DNA of 64,000 nucleotides from Mugil cephalus (taxonomy: Eukaryota > Chordata > Actinopteri > Mugiliformes > Mugilidae). Each line of letters opens with the position of its first letter. The first letter of the stretch is position 1. The position numbers and the translations under genes are program-made. Below the pieces are notes generated by a model. It searched no databases, was not told where the DNA came from, and saw only the letters and a program-made list of their open reading frames with translations. The stretch lies in contig NC_061776.1 in the NCBI RefSeq assembly GCF_022458985.1, forward strand, positions 4,758,088 to 4,822,087, read 5' to 3'. Positions 1 through 13,192 of this stretch are shown one piece after another.

Positions 1-3000
1 CAGAATTTTGATAAACGTATTTCAACACAGCATCCAAGGTTCTTTCAAAAAGTATTGATGCTTCACCACACGTTGGTGTTTTTGGTCTTCTGGAATGTAT
101 ACCTGATACTCTGCTGAAGAACCGGAGGTTATAGCCTCCAATATATATAATACATAACCTCTGTAATAGCTAAACGTCATCTCCTTCTAAACTGTGAAAA
201 TCCACCACAGCGTCTTTTTAATAGTAGAGAAAATTAGATATTCAAAAAGGGCAAACATGAACAAATTCTACAACACATGGCATTTTTTTCTTCTCCTCTT
301 AATTTGTTTTTATTTTATTTATCCTTGTGTTTGCGTGTGTCACTATTTTGTTCATAAAAATATGCAAATCTTGATTTGATGACGTATACAAACATGTTTG
401 TGTACATGTCAGAGCTCCGTAACTGAACAAGATTTAAGGCAGTGCTGGAAAACACACTAAATATCGACACTTTTGACACAGTTTGGACATTTTCACTCAG
501 GTGTGTTCTCACTTTTGTTGCCAGCGGTTTAAACATTAATGTCTTTGTATATTTATTAAAATGTGACGTGTGTACTCACTTTTGTGAGATACTGTATGTT
601 GAAATTATAAAAAAACAAAACATCAGAACACTGTAAAGTAAATACAGTAAAGTGGAAACCATGAAAAGAACTGTTGTTAATGACAGATCTGCAGACCCTC
701 TGCTCCATGTCAGACTCTTCTACTACTCTGCATCATAATACCTGCTTTACATAATCTTCTTCTCACCTGTGCTTCCAATTAACAGAGGCTCTTTAATCCC
801 TGCCAGTCACATCTGAGCCAACACTCTGTCATAGCCTCATTTCTTCCCTTCCTCCCATTTCTCTGTTTTATTTATTTATTTATTTTATCCCCTTGGTCTG
901 CAGGTTCCCAGTGACTGACTTCCTCATCAGAGGATTAACGCGAGGCCCTGCCTCTTTGTTCGTCTCCAGGTGTCGGGACTCTGGGGTTTTAAACGTCTCG
1001 TGTAGTGTGACTCTGAGAGCATGTAGCCGTACCTTGATTCGACTTTAACGTGGAGGATTATTCTAATTTGTTTTACTCGGGAAGTGTCGGGGATTTGACT
1101 GAAAATCGACCACATGCATGTTCACCGGTGACGCATGAGCAGAGCGGCTAAAAATGAAAGACGACAGGTTGTGAGTTATTATTATTTTGAGTTATTAAAT
1201 GTTGCTGTGATATCTGAGGTGACCTGTTCAGTTGGTACATCCATCATGTTAATATAGCAAAATAAAGAAACATCTATTTGTCAAAATGAGAAAAGGATGA
1301 TTTGCATGTAGGGGTGGGCGATAATGGGAAGGTTGATCCGATACCAAGTAAATACAGGACTAGTATTGCTGATACTGATACTTTTTCTTGAAATGTCTTG
1401 AAAATTTCAATTTAAAGGCATCAGATGACGGATTGCATTTAATTTTTTTTTTAATTATTCAGCTCGGGTAGCAATACCACCAGTAACCACTAGATGGCTG
1501 TATAGTCCTACAACCAAACGATCTGATTGGACCATCAGTTCCCAGAGAGACCTCAGAAAAACTTTTGGTCACAAACATTTTGGGAGCCGATATAAGTTTC
1601 TGTTAATAATTATTAAACAAAATAATCATCTAGAGAAGCTACTGAACAATTTTCCAAATTAACTTTCTGTTTCATGCTTCGTCCACCCCAGTATAATGCA
1701 ACAGAAAGTCACGAGACGTTAATGAGTATCTATAATAATTACTTTTACATCCTTCTTCCTTCCTATACCTTGTGAAAATGACGTCTCACGCAGCTTATGT
1801 CACAGCTTTATTAGACGTTTACTTCAGATATTCTGAGCTACATCACCTCTAAAAGCATGAAGCACTAATACGTCTCAAACTTTTAAACTTTTCGCGACTC
1901 CTGCAGAGATGAACCTGCAGCTTCCTGACAGCGAAACATCATCACGTTCGAATGATAAAAAAACACGCGTAGCTGTCGTCTCCAGACTTCCGAGCCGAGG
2001 CTATTACTGCGTCTGATGAAAAACACATACATCGTACTGTATTTCAGCCTCTGGCTAAGACCCCGCGGGGGCGGTAGTGGAGATGAAGTGCTCTCCGAAA
2101 TGAGTTCGACGTCGCAGCAAATAGGCCACAGCAGCCTCCCCCCTGGCCAAACATTACACTGTACATTAGATGCATGTCGGCGTTCCTCTGTAAAGAGACG
2201 CTGCAGGAACCCCAGGGCCGTTTACTCTCTGCAGGGCTGAGGATTCGACTACGTGTGCAGGATAAACAGAAGCGTATTGTTGTGTCATCTTTGGAAAGTC
2301 GTCATATTACAGAATTAGGATATTTACGTTCCTCCGCCTGTCTCCTCAATTCCTTCCTGCATCAAAGGACAACAATTCATTTGCTTAGTTTTATTACGTG
2401 CGTGAATTTGCTAGGTTTCAATGCCTTAACAACAAACAAACAACAACAACAAAACAAAAACAAGATCCTATTTAGGTCATACCCAAAGTAAATTGAATTA
2501 ATATTTTGGAGCTTATGCATGGTATTGGTCTCTTTTAAAAAATGAAGATCACTTTATTGATCCCCACAGGAAAACTATTTTGTCCAAGCGTCCCGAAATA
2601 ATTAAGAACATATATGAATCAGACATAAGAATAAGGGTCAAAATAAATTAAAGCCAAGACTCAGAAGTTTCTGTCGCAAAAGTCAGAATCACTCTAAGTG
2701 GTACTGTATTCAAGACGAGTGATTAAAGTTGGCACACAGTTAAAAAATAAGAAGTTGTTGGTGTACTCAATTAGCTGAATGAAAGGTGAGAACAAAAGCC
2801 AATCAGAGACAAGGAAGGGAAGTGAGGTAAAAGAAGTGACATCATTGAAGATGATATGTAATTGAGAAAACGAAAAAAAATAAGGACATCAACTACAGCG
2901 ACTATAAAACGGCTTTTCAAAAATCTTATTCTTAAAGTTGAACTCCAAAAAAATCTAGATTTTGTCGGTACAGCTTTGTGTTTTATAGAGAGCATGACGT

Positions 3001-4813
3001 CACTGCCGCGCGGGGCCACGCCCCCTTGCGTGGCAAAAACATGGTGAAACATAGCAGTAAAGACAGAGAGACCGGGAAAAATATGGATTATTAGATCAAG
3101 GACAATAGGACTCGACAGTGATCCATACTTGGTTCAAATAACCAATGCCTCATTTTCAGTTCGGTCATTTCAGTACATACCTGACAATAAAGGTGAACAA
3201 CAACACCAGGTTTCTGTGCCTAGATTCCAGTTGTTGCTTCTAATGCAGCGATCCATTTACTTCTCTTCTCTTTGGCTGGAGATATCTGTGAAAATAATTA
3301 ATTATTATTATTTTTTTTTACAATTTAGACGCTATTAAAGCCTATGATTCAAACTCATGCTGCTAATCTCCATGTTCAACGTCACTTTTTGCCACTCGGT
3401 GGCAGTAACCATGGAGACATCACTGACTGTGACGTCACGTACATACCCTCTATATGTTTTATTTGAAAAACAAAACAAAAACTGAGGCCGTACTAGCTCA
3501 CAAACTAAGCTTAGCTAATGTCTGAGGGCATTTTTGGTAGTGGTGTCAGAAAATTTCCTATAAATCAATGTGAAAAGTAGTGAACATGCGATGCTCACGC
3601 AATGGGATGGATATCCCATCATGCATTGCGCCCATAGCGGCACAGCCGTTAATGGCCGTTAGCGGCTGTTAGTGAGTCACATATTTAGATTTCTTTATTT
3701 CATGGACACCATGAGCTGATTTGTTTAGAAAACCATCACTTTTTAGTAATGTGTAAATTATAATGGGATAACTAGGGGAGCCGCGGCGCTCTGACGCGTA
3801 ATGATGCGACAGTAGTGACGTCATTAACCGCGCGTCCAACGAAGACCTAACTTAAAGACGTAACTCCCTTAATTTTTTGCATTTTTCTGTTTTAATTCTA
3901 CTCCACTACATTGTCTGTTACTGATGTGTGTGTGGTACGATAAGTTTTACTATTTTACTGCGGGCGACGCACACTTGAGTGAAGTGGCGGGGAGTTTCAT
4001 TTCTGAGCGATCCCACCGTGATTAAGTCGATTAGATTTCATGAATATTCTAAAACGGTGAAGCGAGTCGCTGATTAAATATATTAGCTGCTGGTTTCCCC
4101 CCTTCCTGACAGACTGACAGATCCTATCTCGTCTCCCGAGTGGTTTTACTGTACGATACCGCGCTCCAGTAACAACCGACTGTGTGCTAATCAGCTACAC
4201 AACTGTCATTCTGATGAAGTTTATTTTTAGACCCTGTGTGTTGAGTTTTGACTGATTTTTGCCTTATTTTTTTTAAACCCAGGTCACGTGTAGGTCACAG
4301 CAACACATGTGGCTTCATCCTCCCAAAGAGACAAAGACTTCCGGCTAAATACTACAATACCCTACGTGCACTGAGTGAGTTTTTAATCTTGTTGAAATGC
4401 TTCTATACAACGGGGAATTTATTTGGTTAAAGGCAACGTGGTGCGAGGATATGTCTATTTTCTGGTGGGAGTGACTTTACGCAGTTTGCGTCGAACTGAA
4501 ATATAACTAGAAATGATAAAATGTTGGCAATATTAATCTCCATCTTCGTTTTGGTTATTTCGTATCAGGAGGTTGTTCGTTGGTCAATAAAACGTGATCA
4601 GCTGTTATAAATTGGAAAACCCCCAAAAAACTGGATAAATTACATATAAAACCATAAAAGCACACAAGGCATCTGTCTGGTTTGTCAAATGTGATGTAAT
4701 TAAATGCTGAAAAGTTGACCTGAAGAAACGTGAAACACTGGCGACACCAAGTGGCAGCGACAACCAACTGTATGAAAGTCATGCTCTGAATTAATAGAAG
4801 TAAATAACCAAGA
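1..4813. other. Intergenic DNA, no gene recognised
   Basis: The open frames here are short, start and stop at random and resemble no family I know. Small repeat-like pieces are visible. Around 1311-1390 there is a 'ggggtgggcgata' type dispersed sequence. At about 2548-2575 the sequence reads as the reverse complement of an L2-type LINE 3' tail (TTTATTGATCCCCAC). At 3360-3450 there is a stretch with 'gccactcggtggcagtaacc' and a TGACGTCA-like site. A second TGACGTCA lies near 2995. Nothing here supports an exon, although a conserved non-coding element cannot be excluded by eye. Confidence 0.6.
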
Positions 4814-4817
4814 ATGA

Positions 4818-4842
4818 TACATATATATATATATATATATAT

Positions 4843-4929
<87 letters not shown>

Positions 4930-4937
4930 TATATATG

Positions 4938-4973
<36 letters not shown>

Positions 4974-4995
4974 TATATATATGTATATATATATA
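4818..4995. repeat. Compound (AT)n/(AG)n microsatellite
   Basis: Long AT dinucleotide tracts alternate with two (AG)n blocks, each followed by ATATATGTAT. The repeated block order (AT, AG, ATATATGT, AT, AG) suggests an internal duplication of the microsatellite. Open frames crossing it are artefacts. Confidence 0.95.
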
Positions 4996-6086
4996 ACATT
5001 ATATTATATACATATCATTAGAAATTGTACTTGGATGTAATTCTTTTTGCCTCATGACCCTGACAGAATAAGGAAAACTATTCACGAGCTGGAGTCTCCT
5101 GATTGCATTTTCATGTGTATTCATGTAGTTTATTCTCATGAACACGTAGTTATTTATCTTATATTCTTCTTTCTTCCATGTATTTTGGTCATTATTTATT
5201 TTATAGTTGGTTCTAAATAACTCATTTTATTTATTACTCGTATAGCTCCCTTTTTTAGTTTAATTATGGAATCTAAAATTGATTTGTAAACAGTTCCCCA
5301 AAGCTCTACACAGCATTTCATGTATGGCATTATATGGTATATAGTAGATAGAAGGTTTTCTTAGTTAATAAATGTTTTGTTTTAGAGAGAATGACAATTG
5401 ACCTAGATCATTTTTGTTTTATGTTTTCTATATGTGCTTTTTTGTCTCTTTCTTGGATGAACGCACGTCTTCAATTATAGTACTTATGGAAAACAACTTG
5501 AACGGCCATAAATTTCTGCAGAGTAAAGTTTGTGTGGAGTCTTTCCCTTGAATAATATGGAGAACACTTTCTTGTAACTGCATTTTACTGATTTTTCCCA
5601 AATCAGCATTACAAAGTTCTATTTTGTCACAAAAAAATAGAAAGGAAAAATAAGACTTTAAAAATATGACAAACACAATAACAAGAAAATACAGAAATAC
5701 AATAAAAACGTTGAATTAATTCTCAATTAAAACCAGGAGAGGCTCTTGGATAAACTTATGCCTCTAAGTGGTTAACCCGAAACGTTTTTGGTTTTGATGC
5801 TATGACTGAATTCACAACTCTCACAATTTCAACAAAGCCAGACACACGTAAGCTCAACATTTATTTATTTATTTGTCAACCTGTTGAATTGGATATAAAC
5901 ATGGAAAAACACAGCATTGCATGTTTTTGCCTAAAAGTTGTGAGTCTTCTTCGTATAAGATGAACTTCTTCCCTATCACCTCCACCCAGACACTTTGATA
6001 AGATATCTTCGCATGAGCAGCTGGAGCGTAGAACGAATTAGATCAAATACCTTTCAGACATTTCCAGTTAAAAAGGAACATCTAGG
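4996..6086. other. AT-rich intergenic stretch, nothing recognised
   Basis: AT-rich sequence without a convincing open frame, RNA gene or repeat that I can name. A minus-strand frame of 82 codons near 5428-5676 has a low-complexity composition and no recognisable domain. Confidence 0.5.
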
Positions 6087-6180
6087 TCAGTGGTTCCCAA
6101 CCTTTTCCAACCCAGGGCCCACTTTTAAGTCTCAAACTTTTCCGCGGCCCACCTCCGACCCCTAATATACAGAGGCCGTA
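6087..6180. repeat. hAT-like interspersed repeat remnant
   Basis: The sequence begins 'cagtggttcccaacc' and continues with 'ggcccac' motifs. That opening is typical of the ends of hAT/Charlie-type DNA transposon remnants in vertebrates. It is short, has no coding capacity, and is assigned by family resemblance only. Confidence 0.4.
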
Positions 6181-6479
6181 TAACGCATTGGTGTAAAGCC
6201 TTTAGGATACATTTGTTGAAGTTTATCTCTGATGGTTGCATTTTATTTCACTTTGTACTTTTATCCCAACACTCTTTACTCCTCTATATTCATTTTTAAT
6301 TCTGTTGCTTTGCAGACAACGAGTTTAAACTGTTCAATAAATAAAACCATAAAAGCAAGTAAAAGAAAAAGCCCTGTTGCAGATACAATATTATAATTAA
6401 ATTTACAGTGCAGTATGATAGTAGCAGTAACATACTGAATGCAGCCTACTCATATTAAATACTTAAAAGGCTCACATCA

Positions 6480-6690
6480 CATAATGAACATTAATGCATT
6501 CATTCATTTCCTGTACTGCCTTTTCCTCTGGAACGTCATTCACACTCACACTTATGGTCAATTTAGAATCACCAATGAACCAATAAGCATGTCTCTGGAT
6601 GGTGGGTGGGAAGCTGGAGTAACTACATCTGACCCAGTCTTCATGTCCTCCTCCAGGTGTCCACTCCTACCTAGATGAACAATTCACGAA
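6480..6690 (+). repeat. Degenerate dispersed teleost repeat
   Basis: Contains the ordered phrases 'cattcattcatttcctgtac', 'cattcacactcacacttatg', 'caatttagaatcaccaatga' and 'catgtctctggatggtggg'. These match a repeat very common in fish genomes, in which the same phrases appear in this order. The class cannot be decided by eye. It is diverged and non-coding. Confidence 0.55.
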
Positions 6691-6839
6691 CCTGCCCATG
6701 ATTCCTGTTATACTCTCAAATGTGTTATATTACTAGACCCTACATGTTTCCTTCAGCTTGATATTTGTATCTATGACAGAAGTTTGTTTATCTTGTTTCT
6801 CCTGTTCTTCTTCTCTCTCTATCTTCTCTGTTTCTATCT

Positions 6840-7035
6840 GACTGGCCTTCGGCAGATGGGTCCCTCCATATGAGCTGGGTTCTGCTCAAGGTTTCTTCCT
6901 GTTAAAAGGGAGTTTTTCCTGCCACCGTCGCCCTCAGGCGATCTGGAGGTTGCAGGCTGGTTTTTGTGAAGCGTCTTGAGACAATTTGTATTGTTATGGG
7001 CGCTATGTAAATAAAATTGAATTGAACTGAACTGG
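6840..7035 (+). repeat. Dispersed teleost SINE/LINE-tail repeat
   Basis: Carries 'tgctcaaggtttcttcctg', 'gggagtttttcctgcca' and a 3' end reading 'gcgctatgtaaataaaattg' followed by AATTGAACTG-type short tandem units. This arrangement of conserved core plus short-unit tail is typical of a retroposed element. A related tail ('gctatataaatacagttgag') occurs near 46220 in slco5a1 intron 1. Confidence 0.6.
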
Positions 7036-7174
7036 TCGGCCAGTGGATTCAAACCCAGAACCTTCTCACTGTGAGTCCTCAGTTTGGTGCTAACCAACTG
7101 AGGACTAAATTAATTTATTCAAGTGATCATTTCTAATAGTGGTCACTGCTGTTGAGCAGGTGGTCTTTAATGGG

Positions 7175-7260
7175 GCCCAGGACTCATTGTGTGTTCACAC
7201 TAACCAAAGGAATGAGGTCAGATGTGTCCCAGACCACCTCCAAATGTGGACTGAGACCAG
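7175..7260 (+). repeat. Dispersed repeat, inverted copy in slco5a1 intron 4
   Basis: The phrases 'caggactcattgtgtgttca' and 'ccaaaggaatgaggtcaga' recur in reverse complement at 49745-49845. The two copies are about 42 kb apart in opposite orientation. This is a mobile or repeat sequence, so the 111-codon frame overlapping it (7152-7487) is not considered a gene. Confidence 0.65.
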
Positions 7261-7996
7261 ATAGGGGTTCACACCTGGACTTAAAGCTGGACTCTTGTAA
7301 TTGGATGTTAATGGAAGATCTGAAGAGGGCCTTGGACAAGGAAACTTCTCATGGAGTGCTCTTAACTTGCCGGAATACTGGGCGTCTTAGGGTGTCCAGG
7401 CCTTTTTTGCGTCGCAGCGCTCTGTTGGTTTGGTCTAGGTTTGTTTTTACACCCCCAGTATTAACATTGTCCCGTTTCACTCCGTGAACACAAGTTCATA
7501 GTAAAGGTTTCCAAATACAAATGCCACACTTGCCTCCAGACATTTACCTGCTTAACTCATGACGAATGAATGACTGAAACAACTTTTGAGTCGAGAGTTG
7601 CTGAGAACAGTTTCTACACTTTTCCTCCAGTTTGGATGATAACAATTAAAGCTAGAGTTCTGCATTATTATATAATTACAACTAAATGGAATTGTTTTTT
7701 CTTTGGAGGTCTCAAATGTGCAGCTATTGATGGTAGAAAATACTAATTTACTGATCTTGATTCATCCGGTCAAAGGAAGCCCAAAAGAGTTCCTCATCTT
7801 TAGTTTCATTCTTGGGCCACCAGTAACCCTGATAACCCTGTCTCACACACGGTTCGCAGTTCAGCTAGAGGAAGAGTGCATGTTTCATCTGATAAGGTTT
7901 AATCTTTCTGAGAACTGAGCATCAGGCTGCTGCTGAGAGGAGGTGAAGGACTAGGCTGTCCAGTTGTATCAGTTTCTCCTCCTCAGGTAAACAAGC

Positions 7997-9734
7997 ATGG
8001 AGAGCTTTGGGATGAAATTACAAAGTCTGCTGAAGAAAACTGAAACTCTTTTCAGTTTTTTTAGATTTAGAGGTGAAACGGCTCAGAAAGAAGTTGAGCT
8101 GAATCGAGAAACCTTTTCTTGTTCCATCTGTCTGGATCTACTGAAGGATCCGGTGACTATTCCCTGTGGACACAGCTACTGCAAGAACTGTATTAAAAGC
8201 CACTTTGATGAAGAGGACAAGAAGAAAACCCACAGCTGTCCTGACTGCAGACAACTCTTCACATCGAGGCCTGTCCTGGTGAAAAACACCATGTTAGCAG
8301 AGTTAGTGGAGCAGCTGGAGAAGAAGGGATTCCAAGCTGCCCCTGATGATCACTGCTATGCTGAACCTGAAGATGTGGCCTGTGATTTCTGCACTGGAAG
8401 AAAACTGAAAGCCTTCAAGTCCTGTTTATTCTGTCTGGCATCTTACTGTGAGAAACACCTTGAACCTCACTATAAGTCACCTACATTTAAACAACACAAG
8501 CTGGTGGATCCCTCGAAGAAGCTCCAGGAGAACATCTGCTCTCATCATGGTGAGGTGATGAAGATGTTCTGTCGTACTGATCAGCAGAGTATCTGTTATC
8601 TCTGCCCTGTGGATGAACATAAAGGCCACGACACAGTCTCAGCTGCAGCAGAAAGGACTGAGAGGCAGAGAGAGGTGGAGGTGAGACGACAAAACATCCA
8701 GCAGATGATCCAGGACAAAGAGAAAGATGTGAAGCTGCTTCAACAGGAGCTGAAGGCTGTCGCTCACTCTGCTGATAAAACAGTGAAGGACAGTCAGGAG
8801 ATGTTCACTGAGATGATCCGTCTCCTCCAGGAAAGAAGCTCTGATGTGGAGCAGCAGGTCAGATCCCAGCAGGAAACTGAAGAGAGTCGAGTCAAAGAGG
8901 TTCAGGAGAAGCTGCAGCAGGAGATCACTGAGCTGAAGATGGAAGACGCTGAGCTGAAACAACTCTCAGACACAGAGGATCACAACCAGTTTCTACACAA
9001 CTACCCCTCACTGTCACCACTCAGTCAATCTACACCTCCATCCAGCATCATATCTGTCTCTGAGTACTTTGAGGACGTGAAAACAGCTGTGACAGAGCTC
9101 AGAAAGAACTACAGGACATTCTGAGAGAGAAAGGACAAACATCTCACTGACAGTGACTGAAGTGGATGTTTTACTGCCACAACCAGAGCCAAAGACCAGA
9201 GATGAATTCTTAAAGTATTCATGTGAAATCACACTGGATCCAAACACAGCACACAAGAAGCTGGTACTGTCTGAGGGAAACAGAAAAGCAACAATCTTGG
9301 CCAACAATCTCTCTTATTCAGATCATCCAGATAGATTCACTGCCAGTGGTCAGGTCCTGAGTAGAGAGAGTCTGACTGGATGTTGTTACTGGGAGGTGGA
9401 GAAAGGAGTGGAGGGAATTTCAGTAGGCAGTTGCATACAAAGATAATAATTCGGAAAAAAAAATTTGGAGAAAATAACAAGTCTTGGGCATTGGTTTTTA
9501 CAAGAGTCGTCTAAAATTTCAGACATAACAAAATCCAAACTCTGTCTCAGGTCCTCCTCTTCCAGAGTAGGAGTGTACCTGGATCACAGAGCAGGTATTC
9601 TGTCCTTCTACAGCATCTCTGAAACCATGACTCTCCTCCACAGAGTCCAGACCACATTCACTCAGCCGCTCTATGCTGGACTCTGGATCAACGGCCCGGT
9701 TGGAAACTCTGCTAAGATGCGTCAGCTGAAGTAA
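7997..9734 (+). pseudogene. TRIM16-like copy 1, broken SPRY and lost ancestral start
   Basis: The first frame runs 7997-9124 (375 codons). It encodes a RING (CSIC ... PCGHSYCKNC ... CPDC), two B-boxes and a coiled coil. Compared with copy 2, single-base losses near 9105 and 9130 shift the frame before the PRY-SPRY. Further indels near 9425, 9455 and 9490-9560 break the SPRY, which survives as fragments in another frame (9153-9446 and 9465-9734). The base triplet aligning with the ATG of copies 2-5 is ACG at 8078-8080. The frame instead opens 27 codons upstream with an N-terminal extension that has no counterpart in the other copies. The 5' flank also lacks the ISRE-like motif. It could still make a truncated RING/B-box/coiled-coil protein, but the pattern fits a decaying gene. 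Confidence 0.85.
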
Positions 9735-10290
9735 AAATTCCTGAAAAGTAAATGCATTTTGACTGGAGCTGTTCTGATTAAAGTCTCTACTGATCTTGTA
9801 AGTGAACTTAACGACTCGTAGATATTATGTCCATAATCCTTTCACTTCCTCCTTCTTTCTGATGCTGAAAATAGCTTTTTAGCTTTTTTTCTGTCAATAT
9901 TATCTCATCCTTTCATTTCTCACCACTGCGATGGAAAAGAGTTTTTGTGTGAATGCTGAAATTTAGGCACATTTATCATATTTCAAACTGCAAATTACCA
10001 CCGTCACCACACAGGCAAAGTCTAATTTACTAAGTAAAGTCACAATACTCTGTTTTCTTATTTACACTAGATCAAAAACACTGGAAAGTTTTGTACTTCA
10101 TCTGAAATGTTTTAATTACAATACATATGCACATATTCTTCTGCTTTATATATATATATATTTTGGGTAGATTTTTCATGTTTTATAATATACATTTATT
10201 CAATTTCTGTGTGTTTTGTATGGGCTTTATGTAGAATGAATGAAAAAAGATGAATAAAGTTTCTATTTTCCAACTCTCTGGTTCTTGAAC
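9735..10290 (+). repeat. Shared 3' flank of TRIM copy 1
   Basis: This non-coding stretch resembles the 3' flank of copy 2, for example 'cacatttatcatatttcaaa', 'cacatattcttctgctttat' and 'aataaagtttctattttcca'. An AATAAA at 10253-10258 lies at the conserved position and is the likely ancestral polyadenylation signal. The similarity marks the 3' part of the duplicated unit. Confidence 0.7.
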
Positions 10291-10639
10291 TTTATTTCAG
10301 CAGAAAAGTAATGTAAGCCAAAATGAAACCTAAGATGTGCTGGGTTGGACTCGAAACACTGAGTTCATGTCTTTCCCTATCACCTCTTTGCAGACATATT
10401 GATGAGATATCTGCCAATGAGCAGCTCGTGCTTAGAACCAATTAGATCCAAACTCAATTACAGCAGAAAGCTGAAAGTCGCCATGTTCACATCAGTGATG
10501 ACTGAAATGTTGACTTTATGTGCAAACACTGTGATATTTACTTAATTTAGTCTGAATCCTTAAGTGGTGGAAAGCAGTAAAGTACATTTATTCAAGTATA
10601 ATTCTGATGCCTTTACTTGCATTTTATTTATTCCACCAT

Positions 10640-11951
10640 AATGTGGAGAGGAACATTGTACAGTTTAGTCCCGTGTTCATGGACCACAGACCTATGACCC
10701 TGACCTCCCATATTATGAAGACCCTGGAGAGACTCATCTTGGAGCAGCTCCAGCCTGTAGGCAAGCCACATTTGGACCTCATATAGTTCGCCTGTCAGCC
10801 CCAACTTGGAGTTGAGGATGCTATCATCTTCCTGCTCAACCACATCTACACCTACCTGGATAAGACGGAGAGCACTGTGAGAGTCATGTTTTTCGACTTC
10901 TCCAGTGCTTTCAACACCATCCGTCCGGCTCTACTGGGTGAGAAGTTGACAGCAGTGGAGGTGGACTCCTCGATTGTGTTGTAGATTTTTGACAACCTGA
11001 CTGGCAGACCACAGTATGTGCGCCTGCAATGCTGTGTGTATGATAGGGTGGCCAGCAACATGGGCCCACAGGGGACTGTCCTCCCTCCTTTTCTCTTCAC
11101 CCTCTCAACCACGGACTTCAAACACTGCTCAGAGACCTGTCATCTCCAGAACTTTTCTTATAACTCTGCAGTGGTTGGATGTATCAGCAAGGGTGATGAG
11201 GTGGAGTACAGGGCTATTGTGGACAACTTTGTCACATTGTGCAAGCAGAATCATCTACAGCTCAGTGTGACAAAGACAAGGGAACTGGTGGTGGACCTGA
11301 GGAGGACCAAGGTGCTAGTGACACCTGTCAATGTGGGGTCAATGTGGACATTGTTGAGGACTAGCAGTAACTGGGAGTTCACGCTGACAATAAGCTGAAC
11401 TGGGGGAAGAACACTGACACCCTGTACAGGAAGGAAGGGCCAGAGTATATTTTCTGAGGTGAGACCAGACTGATTTCACCATGATGCAGGACAGAGGCAC
11501 AGGAAATCATTCTGGCCTGTGGACATCAACCTGTACAACTCCTCACTGTGTCAGACACTAATCGGTTGGTTGGATAAATTCCTTCTTGTGCAATAACCCA
11601 TATTTTTTTTTACTGAGATTGTGTAATAACTCTTTCACTTTCTTGTTCTTTTCTTGTCATAAACTTGTACATATTTCTTTATATATTTATTGGACTCTGG
11701 ACTCACCATGTGCAATAATTTTCCGCTGTGTAATACCCCATATTCAATCAAAACACATGTTCACTTGTACTCGTGTGTGTGTGTGTGTGTGTGTGTTTGA
11801 TATGTTTATTCTTATTCTAATTGTCTATTTATTCTACATATTCTTATTGCCTGCATTGCTCTTTCTTCTGAACCCTGGTACACTTAAAGTAGGAGCTACC
11901 GTAACGAAAAGTAATTTCTCCTTGGGATCAATAAAGTAATTGTGATTCTGA
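10640..11951 (+). mobile_element. Degenerate L2/CR1-type LINE, reverse transcriptase and 3' end
   Basis: Broken frames on the + strand read as a non-LTR reverse transcriptase: 'GVEDAIIFLLNHIYTYLDK', 'VMFFDFSSAFNTI', 'GRPQYVRLQ' and later 'FVTLCKQNHLQLSVTKT' with 'ELVVDLRRTK'. Stops and frameshifts interrupt it, for example at 10787 and 10982. The 3' end has the L2-type terminus 'gggatcaataaagtaattgt' at about 11924-11943. The sequence FxDFSSAFNT is the conserved aspartate motif A of the RT. The element is dead. It lies between TRIM copies 1 and 2. Confidence 0.85.
11773..11796. repeat. (GT)n microsatellite
   Basis: An uninterrupted GT dinucleotide run inside the 3' part of the LINE remnant. 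Confidence 0.9.
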
Positions 11952-13190
11952 TGTGGTCTTTCGAGTTTTGGGTTATTTTCTGCAGTATGTTTTTAAAAAT
12001 ATGTAAAGTGAAAAAAAACGTGCACCATCGGTTAAAGCTTGTTAAGATTTGTGAGGGTTATTGACATGAACACAGCTAATGGGTGAGATGACCCTGCCTT
12101 TACTGGGTTGTTGTTGGTGTCTAAAGCCTGTGTTTACTTACACGCTTGTAGGTGAAGGTGGGTGGGGCCGCAGTGCAATGGAGAACACCTATGCAGCTGT
12201 TGCATCCTTAAAAAGGTTGGCCTTTATTATACAACACCCCACACAACATTCCTCACACACCCACATTTGCGTTACTGACGTCACAGACGATCACAGTTCG
12301 TTGTCATATTGTGGAACTATTTTGTCTTTGTCTGTTATTTTTCCATGAGTTTTAACTTAAGCCCTAAGAAAAACAAACCATTTTAATATGAAAGGTTGCC
12401 AGAATACCAGGATACCAAGGATGGACAATGCCAATTAGAGAAGAAAGAAAGCAAAGTTTTTAAAATAGAGTTGCTTTATTTAAATGCACTGATATGGAGG
12501 TTTTGGGGGAAGAGGCGGAAAAAAAATGGTTAAGATCCCTAAGCTGGGATTGGTAGTAACTAAATTAGCTACAGGACAAAAACAGCAGTGGCCCCCAGAG
12601 CTCCGCCTATTAGTACAAAAGAAACAAAAATATTAACGGGTCTTGACATGAATAAGCACCACTACAAGGCTGTTGAACAATGTTACCTACGTTCAAGTAC
12701 AATAGTACTAATGGGAGCCAACACCATAGTCTTTGTCCTAGTCCTTACATACATCTTCTGATGCTACTGTTCAGTTGCTCTACCTTCAGGTCAACCCCCT
12801 GAACACTCTGGGACTCATGTCCTGCCTCTGGACCAATCTGCTGACCTCTCTAAAACCTATGTTCTACCCCCTAGCCAACCATTTTCTCTCTCTTACTTAT
12901 TGGTTACCTATGCTCTGCCTTTGGGGCAACCCCCTGAATTCTCTGGAACTCATGCTTTGCCTTCAGGCTGAACTTCTCAATGTTGTACAAATGTTTTTTC
13001 AATGTTTTTCAAAATACCTGCTTCCCTTTGGGTATCTGTTTTCATGAGTTGTGACTCATGTAACAGACTTTTTACAGAATCCTGGGCCTTTCGCCTTGAT
13101 CCACAAGGTTCATAGTATACACCTCCCCTATTATTTCATAAGCTACTGCACTAATTCTCAGGGCTCCATCCACAGTAAGACAAGCCTTGC
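11952..13190. other. Non-coding spacer with short internal repeats
   Basis: No gene recognised. Between about 12785 and 13000 a phrase of the form 'cccctgaacactctgggact' occurs twice, as 'ccctgaattctctggaactc' the second time. It recurs at about 18514 upstream of copy 3 as 'ccctgaacggtctgggactc'. The tandem TRIM duplication may therefore have carried some of this spacer. A 90-codon frame at 12775-13047 overlaps these repeats and is not supported as a gene. Confidence 0.5.
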
Positions 13191-13192
13191 AT

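Noticed and set aside
2016..2491. Two overlapping + strand frames near 2.0-2.5 kb in locally GC-richer DNA
   Set aside because: No recognisable protein family, no splice pattern and no supporting context. A conserved non-coding element remains possible but cannot be shown here.
4700..4999. Tyr-Ile and Leu-Ser rich frames near 4.8 kb
   Set aside because: Translation of the AT/AG microsatellite.
8639..8962. Minus-strand Leu-rich frame of about 107 codons, repeated at 14285-14608 and 25078-25422
   Set aside because: Antisense shadow of the TRIM coiled-coil coding sequence; it recurs only because the genes are duplicated.
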